Of a DNA stretch of 64,000 nucleotides, positions 55,310 through 64,000 are shown piece after piece; the first letter of the stretch is position 1, and every line of letters starts with the position of its first letter. Origin of the DNA: Gammaproteobacteria bacterium. Its GTDB lineage: Bacteria; Pseudomonadota; Gammaproteobacteria; Competibacterales; Competibacteraceae. The notes under the pieces were generated by a model. The model was given only the letters and a program-made list of their open reading frames with translations. It had not been told where the DNA came from and did not search any database. The stretch spans positions 565,762 through 629,761 of the forward strand of contig JACKNF010000001.1 of NCBI GenBank assembly GCA_024234995.1. Direction: 5' to 3'. The translations under genes were made by a program, and so were the position numbers.

Positions 55310-57817
55310 ATGAAACAGACAGGACAATCATTGATTCTGGTGGTAGACGATGACGACAGTCAACGCCTGCTAGCCAGTGTCTCGCTTCAGCAAAGCGGAT
55401 TCTCCATTCTGGAAGCCGCGAATGGCGCGCAGGCAATCGAAATTTTTCAGCAATACCAGCCTGATTTGGTGTTGTTAGATGTGGTCATGCCGGGCATGGA
55501 TGGGTTTTCCACATGTACCGCGTTGCGGTGTTTGAGCGGCGGCCGGAATGTGCCCATCGTCATGGTCACCGGCCTGGATGACGTGCAATCCATCGAACAA
55601 GCATATCAGGCCGGCGCAACTGATTTTATTACTAAGCCGATCCAGTGGCTGATCTTGCACCACCGGGTGCGTTATATTTTGCGTGCCAGCCGGACTTTCC
55701 GGGATCTCCAGGAAGGCGAGGAGCGGTTTCGCACGTTGGTGAACGCGGCCGGCAGCGTTATTCTGGTGCTGGACCGCCAAGGCAAAGTAGTGGAGTTCAA
55801 TCCGGTCGCGGAACGGTTTTTTCCCTTGCGGCGAGGAGAGCTGATAGCCGAAAGCTTTACGAATACCTTATCGGTGGTTGGCAACTGGGATGCGTTGCTG
55901 GAGGAATCGCAAAACTTTGAGAGCACCATACAGGCGCTGGAAGGTGATGACCGCATACTGCTATGGAGTCTCTCTGGATTCGCGAACGCCGAGGGAGCTC
56001 TCGCCGGTTTGGTGATCGTCGGACAAGACGTGACCGCGCGCCGCAAGGCTGAAGAGAACATGCGCAAGCTTTCCTATGTGGTCGAGCAGAATCCGATCTC
56101 TATTCTGATCACTGACGTTCGCGGCAACATTGAATACGTCAATCCTAAATTCTCTGAAATCAGCGGCTATCATCTGGAAGAAATTCAAGGTAAGAACCCT
56201 TATTTTTTACAAACGAACACCTTGAGCGCCGAAGAATATCAACGCATGCACCACCTGGTTGCCAGCGGCGATGTTTGGCGGGGGGAATTGTGCAGCCGTC
56301 GCAAGGATGGCGGTTTTTTCTGGGAATCGGCGCATATCTCGGCCATTCGAAATCCGCAAGGTGTAGTGACCCACTTTGTCTGGTTGCGTGAAGATATCTC
56401 CGACCGCAAGAATGCCGAGGAACGCATCCGGTTTCTAGCCTATTACGATAATTTGACCCGGCTGCCGAACCGGGTGATGTTGCAGGAGCGTTTACGGGAA
56501 GCGATCGAGATCTCCCGGATACACGGGCAGTTGTTGGCAGTGATGTTTCTGGATCTGGATCAATTCAAGCGGATTAACGACTCGCTGGGCCATCGGGCTG
56601 GCGACCTACTGTTGCAGCAGGTGGCCGACCGGCTGCAAGAATACCTGCGATTCAGTGATCAGGTTTATATCACCCGTACGGACACTCCTTTGCCTCAGGA
56701 TTTGCTGGCCCGGCTCGGAGGAGATGAATTCGTCATCGTGCTGACTGAAATCAGTCATTCCGACGCGGTGACTCAAGTGGCGCAGCGGGTGCTGGAGGCG
56801 ATGGCCAAGCCATTTGTGGTGGATAACAGGGAGATATTCACCGGTTGCAGCATCGGTATTGCCTTATATCCTGAGGATGGTGCGGATATGGATATTCTGT
56901 TAAAGCACGCCGATACTGCACTTTATTATGCGAAGGACCGTGGCCGGAATAATTATCAGATGTTTTCCAGTTCAATGAACGTGGCCACCACCCAACGCCT
57001 GACGCTGGAAAATCATCTACGCAAGGCGTTGAAAAATCAGGAGCTGATTCTTTACTACCAGCCCCAGGTTGCGTTGAATAGCGGCATCGTCACGGGTGTA
57101 GAGGCTCTGCTGCGCTGGAACAATCCAAAGCTGGGAATGGTATCGCCGGAAGACTTTATTCCGGTGGCTGAGGAAACCGGTCTCATCGTTTCGATCGGGG
57201 AATGGGTGCTCCGGACCGCGTGTAGCCAGGCTCGGACCTGGCAGGTAACGGAAGGGCTTTCTTCTCTACGCATGGCGGTCAACCTATCGCCGCGGCAATT
57301 TGCCGATCCCGATTTTGTCGAGCGGATTGCTGTTATTTTGCGAGAAACAGGATTACAACCAGAGCTATTGGAACTAGAGATCACCGAGAGCTTGCTGATG
57401 CAGGGGGGATTATTGGAATCCTTGCTTTTACTCAAAGAGATTGGCGTTATGTTGAGCATCGATGATTTCGGAACGGGCTATTCCAATCTGAGTTATTTGC
57501 AGCGGTTTCCTGTCGATCGGCTGAAAATCGATAAATCCTTCGTGAAGGATATCGGCAGCAAATCTGACCAAAATAACACCATCGCTGGCGCAGTGATCGC
57601 TATGGCGCGCAGTTTGCGTTTGGGCGTGATTGCTGAAGGGGTGGAGACTAAGAAACAGGCCGACATCTTGCGCCTGCTGGGTTGCGATGAGATGCAAGGC
57701 TATTATTTCAGCCGTCCGTATCCGCCTGAACAAGTGATTAAGATCATAAACGACCACAGAGTTCCTCCAAGCTGCACTCAGGAAGTCCTCACTAAGCTGC
57801 CGCTTAAAGCCGGTTGA
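55310..57817 (+). CDS. response regulator with PAS-PAS-GGDEF-EAL output
   Basis: An 835-residue cytoplasmic regulator. The receiver (1-125) has acidic DDDD at the start and phospho-Asp near 57 (LLDVVMPGMDG), with K in ITKPIQ. Two PAS domains follow (about 140-255 and 260-380). The GGDEF motif is LGGDEFVIVL near 469, the EAL domain keeps VEALLRW near 597, DDFGTGYSNLSYLQRFP, KIDKSFV and AEGVET. Both enzyme activities look intact. Start: ATG at 55310 with GAGAGG upstream; a GTG at 55304 is in frame. Likely acceptor of phosphate from the upstream HPt domain. It closes the receptor-YfiR cluster. Confidence 0.95.
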   Translation: MKQTGQSLILVVDDDDSQRLLASVSLQQSGFSILEAANGAQAIEIFQQYQPDLVLLDVVMPGMDGFSTCTALRCLSGGRNVPIVMVTGLDDVQSIEQAYQAGATDFITKPIQWLILHHRVRYILRASRTFRDLQEGEERFRTLVNAAGSVILVLDRQGKVVEFNPVAERFFPLRRGELIAESFTNTLSVVGNWDALLEESQNFESTIQALEGDDRILLWSLSGFANAEGALAGLVIVGQDVTARRKAEENMRKLSYVVEQNPISILITDVRGNIEYVNPKFSEISGYHLEEIQGKNPYFLQTNTLSAEEYQRMHHLVASGDVWRGELCSRRKDGGFFWESAHISAIRNPQGVVTHFVWLREDISDRKNAEERIRFLAYYDNLTRLPNRVMLQERLREAIEISRIHGQLLAVMFLDLDQFKRINDSLGHRAGDLLLQQVADRLQEYLRFSDQVYITRTDTPLPQDLLARLGGDEFVIVLTEISHSDAVTQVAQRVLEAMAKPFVVDNREIFTGCSIGIALYPEDGADMDILLKHADTALYYAKDRGRNNYQMFSSSMNVATTQRLTLENHLRKALKNQELILYYQPQVALNSGIVTGVEALLRWNNPKLGMVSPEDFIPVAEETGLIVSIGEWVLRTACSQARTWQVTEGLSSLRMAVNLSPRQFADPDFVERIAVILRETGLQPELLELEITESLLMQGGLLESLLLLKEIGVMLSIDDFGTGYSNLSYLQRFPVDRLKIDKSFVKDIGSKSDQNNTIAGAVIAMARSLRLGVIAEGVETKKQADILRLLGCDEMQGYYFSRPYPPEQVIKIINDHRVPPSCTQEVLTKLPLKAG

Positions 57818-57901
57818 ATCAGATAGCTATCTACCGCATACCGCCATATTCGGTGAATACCTTGATACCTGTTTCATGTCCAGACAGGCCAGCTTCAGAA
57901 T

Positions 57902-58987
57902 TTATCCGAGCAGTGCCACAGCCTTGATCTGCGCCCACACCGGTTTGTTCGGCGTAATATCCAGATGAACGAGGGAGCGGCGGGTGATGCGGGCGATGAG
58001 CGGTGTACCGCCAGCGTCCAGCTGGACCAAGGCATGAGCCGGTGTATCGGCATCGGCCACTTCGGTCACGGTAGCGGGTAACAAGTTGGCGATGCTAGTC
58101 CCTTCGGCACGGGTGAGCGTCAGGCTTACGTCGCGGGCATGAACACGGAAACGCAGCCGGCGGCCTAGAGCCTCCGGGCGGCGGGCAACCACGACGCTGC
58201 CGCCGGTGAAATCCAGCCGGGTCAAGTGGTAGGTTTCATCATGGTCCGCCACGACCGCCTCGACGACGACCCCGGCGTCCTCGGTAAAGGCAGTGGGTAG
58301 ATCGAGTCGCGCCAAGGTTTCCCGCAAGCCCCCCGCAGCCACCACGCGGCCTTCGGATAACAGCACGACGTGATCTGCCAGCCGGGCTATTTCATCGGGC
58401 GCGTGGCTGACATAGAACACCGGTATCTCCAATTCGTCGTGCAATCGTTCCAGATAGGGCAAGATTTCGTTTTTACGTTTTAAATCCAGCGCTGCTAGCG
58501 GTTCGTCCATTAGCAGTAATTCCGGACTGGTCGCCAGGGCGCGGGCGATGGCCACTCGTTGGCGTTCACCCCCGGAAAGCCGGCCGGGCATCCGGTCGAG
58601 CAGATGCCCAATGCCCAGTAATGCCACTGCCTGATCCAGCGACACCTTATGTTTGTTGTGCACCCGCTTTCGTCCATAGTTCAGATTCTTCCACACCGAT
58701 AGATGCGGAAATAGGCTGGCTTCCTGGAAAACATAACCCAGCGAGCGTTGATGGGTGGGCCGGTAAATGCCGCGCGCACTGTCCTGCCAGATGTCACCTT
58801 TGAAATTCAGTAAGCCGGTACTTTGCCGTTCCAAGCCGGCCAGGCAGCGCAGTAACGTTGTTTTGCCGGAACCAGAATGCCCAAACAGCGCGGTGACACC
58901 ACGGCCAGGCAGCTTAAGATCAAGCTCCAGGGTAAATCCCGGCCAGATCACCTGGAAGCGGGCATGAATCGCTTCATCGGGCGTCAT
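57902..58987 (-). CDS. modC: molybdate ABC transporter ATP-binding protein
   Basis: A 361-residue ATPase. Walker A is [11 protein letters not shown], the signature [15 protein letters not shown], Walker [13 protein letters not shown], then the switch [15 protein letters not shown]-terminal MOP/TOBE molybdate-binding domain occupies the last ~65 residues. The frame is open to 59563, but the ATG at 58987 overlaps the modB stop (ATGA) and is chosen. It is convergent with the c-di-GMP regulator gene. Confidence 0.96.
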   Translation of the reverse strand: MTPDEAIHARFQVIWPGFTLELDLKLPGRGVTALFGHSGSGKTTLLRCLAGLERQSTGLLNFKGDIWQDSARGIYRPTHQRSLGYVFQEASLFPHLSVWKNLNYGRKRVHNKHKVSLDQAVALLGIGHLLDRMPGRLSGGERQRVAIARALATSPELLLMDEPLAALDLKRKNEILPYLERLHDELEIPVFYVSHAPDEIARLADHVVLLSEGRVVAAGGLRETLARLDLPTAFTEDAGVVVEAVVADHDETYHLTRLDFTGGSVVVARRPEALGRRLRFRVHARDVSLTLTRAEGTSIANLLPATVTEVADADTPAHALVQLDAGGTPLIARITRRSLVHLDITPNKPVWAQIKAVALLG

Positions 58988-59658
58988 TTCCAAGCGTTTG
59001 TCCCCTTGCGGGAATAAAGAGCCAGTAGCACGAGGAAGCTGAACAGCAACATACCACCGGCCAGCACATGCGCTTCCGCGTACTCCAGTGCTTCGACATG
59101 GTTGTAAATTTGCACTGACACCACTTGGGTTTTCTCTGGAATATTGCCACCGATCATGAGCACCACGCCGAATTCCCCTACTGTGTGGGCGAACCCAAGA
59201 ATCGAGGCGGTGATGAAGCCCGGTTTGGCCAGCGGCAAAACGACGCTGAAGAAGGCATCCCAGGGACTGGCGCGCAGAGTGGCTGCGACTTCCAGCGGCC
59301 GGGTGCCAATCACCTCGAACGCTTGTTGCAGCGGCTGGACCACGAACGGCATGGAATAGAATACCGAGGCCACTACCAGCCCAGCAAAGGTAAAGGGTAG
59401 GACACCCCACCCCAGTAACTGGGTCAACTGACCGGCCAGCCCATGCGGTCCTAAGGCAATCAACAGGTAGAATCCTAGCACGGTAGGTGGTAGCACCAGC
59501 GGCAGCGCGACTACTGCGCCGATGACGCCTTTCCATTTCGAGCGGGTGCGGGCTAGCCACCAAGCGATGGGGGTGCCAGCGATTAATAGAATCACCGTGG
59601 TGGTCGTGGCCAGCTTGAGGGTCAACCAGACCGCCGCAAAATCAACGTCGCTTAGCAC
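58984..59658 (-). CDS. modB: molybdate ABC transporter permease
   Basis: A 224-residue permease with five to six membrane helices. ModB signatures are [13 protein letters not shown], the EAA-type loop [24 protein letters not shown], and [22 protein letters not shown]. It is coupled to modC by a four-base overlap and follows modA by 12 bases. Confidence 0.97.
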   Translation of the reverse strand: MLSDVDFAAVWLTLKLATTTTVILLIAGTPIAWWLARTRSKWKGVIGAVVALPLVLPPTVLGFYLLIALGPHGLAGQLTQLLGWGVLPFTFAGLVVASVFYSMPFVVQPLQQAFEVIGTRPLEVAATLRASPWDAFFSVVLPLAKPGFITASILGFAHTVGEFGVVLMIGGNIPEKTQVVSVQIYNHVEALEYAEAHVLAGGMLLFSFLVLLALYSRKGTNAWK

Positions 59659-59670
59659 CCGCTGGCTTCC

Positions 59671-60603
<933 letters not shown>

Positions 60604-60642
60604 TTAATGATTATATTGCCGGATCGTGATCCGGGTCTCCGC

Positions 60643-61335
60643 TTATTCTGGCCAGCCGTTTTCACTAATGAGTTCATTCAAGGGCTGGCGCTGCGCCCAG
60701 CCTTCCTGTTCCAGCATTGGCTTTTCGTAGAACCGTTCGACCGGTCCCAGACACAGCACTGCGACCGGGCGCGCGCCCGGCGGCATTCCCAGCAGGCTGG
60801 CCAGTGCATCAGGGTCAAACAGCGATACCCAGCCCAACCCCAGACCTTCGGCTCGCGCCGCTAGCCATAAATTTTGGATCGCGCAAGCCACTGAGGCCAG
60901 ATCCATCTCTGGCAAGGTGCGCCGGCCAAAGATATGCCGCTCGCGCCCGTCCATCAGCGCTGCTACCAGCACTTCCGCGCATTCCAGCACGCCCTCAACC
61001 TTAAGACGCATAAATTTATCCTCACGCTCGCCCATAGCTTCCGCAGTGCGGATACGTTCTTCTTCGACCAGAGCATGAATAGCATGGCGTAGGGCGATGT
61101 CGGTGATGCGGATGAATCGCCACGGCTGCATGAAACCCACGCTGGGCGCACAGTGGGCAGCAGCTAACAGGCGTTGAAGCTGTTCCTCCGGGACTTGACC
61201 AGAACGGAAATGGCGCATGTCACGGCGCAAGGCCATTGCTTTATATACAGCACTGATTTCGGCATCGCTGAAGCGGTGCGCTGGATCGAGTGAGATATCA
61301 CTCGTTTTGGAAAAGGGTCTAACCGTGTTTGTCAT
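60643..61335 (-). CDS. bluB: 5,6-dimethylbenzimidazole synthase
   Basis: A 230-residue flavin-destroying nitroreductase-fold enzyme that makes the lower ligand of vitamin B12 from FMNH2 and O2. BluB features are RRDMRHFRSG, the AAHCAPSVGFMQPWRFI block, the VLAALMDGRERHIFGRR-type loop and EGWAQRQPLNELI at the C-terminus. Its presence indicates aerobic cobalamin synthesis or remodelling. It diverges from guaB over 163 bases. No cobalamin riboswitch is visible in front of it. Confidence 0.93.
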   Translation of the reverse strand: MTNTVRPFSKTSDISLDPAHRFSDAEISAVYKAMALRRDMRHFRSGQVPEEQLQRLLAAAHCAPSVGFMQPWRFIRITDIALRHAIHALVEEERIRTAEAMGEREDKFMRLKVEGVLECAEVLVAALMDGRERHIFGRRTLPEMDLASVACAIQNLWLAARAEGLGLGWVSLFDPDALASLLGMPPGARPVAVLCLGPVERFYEKPMLEQEGWAQRQPLNELISENGWPE

Positions 61336-61433
61336 AGTGCGAAGAGCCTTGCTGGTTTCTAAGCCGGTTTCCGAAAAATCGGATTGTAGTCGTAGGGTTG
61401 CGGGTTACTACCTCGGGCGTATCCGATTTTCCG

Positions 61434-61462
61434 TTTACCGGGCAGGTGCTGTAGCATAAAAT
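61434..61462 (+). promoter_or_regulatory. sigma-70-type promoter of guaB
   Basis: TTTACC (61434-61439) and TAAAAT (61457-61462) are separated by 17 bases. The guaB ATG lies 36 bases further, with TTGAGG before it. Confidence 0.55.
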
Positions 61463-61489
61463 AGTCTGTTTATTTTCGCCCAGTCTTGA

Positions 61490-62962
<1,473 letters not shown>

Positions 62963-63004
62963 AGAATGCTCCACTGCGATTGAAGACACCCTCACCCTCC
63001 CTGG

Positions 63005-63027
63005 CTCTCCCCCGTCACGGGGGAGAG
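63005..63027. repeat. 10-bp palindrome of the CTCTCCC/GGGAGAG family over the guaA ribosome site
   Basis: CTCTCCCCCG and CGGGGGAGAG flank the loop TCA in the guaB-guaA gap. The right arm and following bases (GGGAGAGGAG) include the only good ribosome site for guaA, so the hairpin could hide it in mRNA. Confidence 0.7.
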
Positions 63028-63037
63028 GAGTACCGCC

Positions 63038-64000
63038 ATGACCGCCCGCAATATTCATCTCGACCGTATTCTGATTCTGGATTTTGGTTCGCAGTACACG
63101 CAGCTAATCGCCCGCCGGGTGCGGGAAATCGGCGTTTATTGTGAAATCCATCCTTGGGACGCCGATCCGGAAGCGCTGTACGCTTTCCATCCTCAGGGTG
63201 TCATTCTATCGGGTAGCCCGGAATCCACCACAGTAGCCAATGGGCCGCGCCTGCCATCCATTGTTTTTGATATGGATGCGCCGTTGCTGGGCATTTGCTA
63301 CGGAATGCAGGCCATGGCGATGCAACTCGGTGGTCAGGTTGAATCTTCCGATCATCAGGAGTTTGGCTATGCGCAGGTGCGCGCCCACGCTCATTCGGCG
63401 TTACTGCGCACGATTGAGGATCACGCCAGCCCGGAAGGCTACGGTTTGTTGGATGTATGGATGAGCCACGGTGACCGGGTCACTGAACTGCCACCCGGTT
63501 TCGTTCGCATCGCCAGCACGGCAACCTGTTCCATTGCCGGCATCGCCCACGAAGAAAAACATTGGTACGGTGTACAGTTCCACCCTGAGGTGACTCACAC
63601 TCGCCAGGGCGAGCGCATCCTGCGCCGCTTCGTAGTGGAAATATGTGGTTGTGAACCGTTGTGGACCACGGGCAACATCATCGAGGATAGTATTGCCGCA
63701 ATCCGTTCCCAGGTGGAAAGTGATGAGGTGCTGTTAGGGTTGTCCGGTGGCGTGGATTCTTCGGTAGTGGCGGCGTTGTTGCATCAAGCTATTGGTCCGC
63801 AATTGACTTGTGTGTTTGTGGACACCGGTCTGTTGCGCCTGCATGAAGGCGACCAAGTGATGACAACGTTTAGCCAGCATCTTGGCGTGCGGGTGATCCG
63901 GGTGGATGCCGAAGAGCGGTTTCTGAGCGCCTTGGCCGGCGTCACCGATCCTGAGCAAAAGCGCAAAATCATCGGTGGACTATTTGTGCAAATCTTTGAG
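63038..64000 (+). CDS. guaA: GMP synthase (glutamine-hydrolysing), 5' part
   Basis: The first 321 codons; the 3' end lies beyond the window (full length normally ~525 residues). The glutamine amidotransferase domain has the nucleophile Cys near 86 ([11 protein letters not shown]) and His/Glu near 181 (QFHPEVTH). The ATP-pyrophosphatase P-loop [13 protein letters not shown] is near 233. The start is the ATG at 63038 with GAGGAG seven bases upstream, inside the palindrome. Converts XMP to GMP with glutamine. Confidence 0.98.
   Translation, partial: MTARNIHLDRILILDFGSQYTQLIARRVREIGVYCEIHPWDADPEALYAFHPQGVILSGSPESTTVANGPRLPSIVFDMDAPLLGICYGMQAMAMQLGGQVESSDHQEFGYAQVRAHAHSALLRTIEDHASPEGYGLLDVWMSHGDRVTELPPGFVRIASTATCSIAGIAHEEKHWYGVQFHPEVTHTRQGERILRRFVVEICGCEPLWTTGNIIEDSIAAIRSQVESDEVLLGLSGGVDSSVVAALLHQAIGPQLTCVFVDTGLLRLHEGDQVMTTFSQHLGVRVIRVDAEERFLSALAGVTDPEQKRKIIGGLFVQIFE

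Overview
The window is 64 kb of chromosomal DNA from a gammaproteobacterium. The evidence is the block ygfB-pepP-ubiH-ubiI facing zapA-6S RNA-ygfA, a UbiH/UbiI/Coq7 ubiquinone set, porins, TonB-dependent receptors, and YrfG, Orn and ZapE orthologues. An environmental lineage near Chromatiales or Competibacteraceae would fit, but that placement is an inference from gene content. I see no insertion sequence, phage, CRISPR array or rRNA. No stretch longer than 300 bases lacks a gene.

Layout. At 1-309 is the tail of an unrecognised gene. At 365-4390 (minus) is a three-gene unit: small periplasmic PstS-like protein, outer-membrane barrel, membrane-bound GGDEF-EAL enzyme. At 4655-10272 (minus) are ygfB, pepP, ubiH, ubiI, apaG and a methyltransferase. 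Facing it at 10348-12341 are a ZapB-like gene, zapA, 6S RNA, ygfA and an EVE-domain gene. Then come ilvA, rpiA, two porins, tRNA-Gln, rpsI, rplM, a 2Fe-2S ferredoxin, coq7, a chagasin-like inhibitor, the aspS-nudB-apaH-folA operon and fmdB. At 24308-27413 is a sugar-type ABC importer without an ATPase gene. At 27485-39612 are a PAS-GGDEF-EAL protein, orn, a rhodanese, a ZIP-like protein carrying a cyclic-nucleotide domain, a TerD-protease fusion, yrfG, cysQ, zapE and comEC. At 57902-64000 are modABC, bluB, guaB and the 5' part of guaA.

The most unusual region is 39837-57817, all on the plus strand. It holds four complete TonB-dependent receptors of one family, a fifth cut down to its C-terminal strands, two YfiR-family periplasmic proteins, a chemoreceptor ending in a CheR-tether-like pentapeptide, a hybrid histidine kinase whose periplasmic domain looks like CHASE8, and a response regulator with PAS, GGDEF and EAL domains. 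In the known YfiBNR system, periplasmic YfiR represses the CHASE8 diguanylate cyclase YfiN, and an outer-membrane protein (YfiB) titrates YfiR. Here the gene order suggests receptors in place of YfiB and a CHASE8 kinase plus c-di-GMP regulator in place of YfiN. This is inference from domains and synteny.

Three separate loci encode c-di-GMP enzymes, and orn, which removes the pGpG made by EAL enzymes, sits next to one of them. A family of short CTCTCCC/GGGAGAG inverted repeats is scattered through the window. Copies lie inside the ABC binding-protein gene in frame, in the first codons of ygfA, and over the guaA ribosome binding site.
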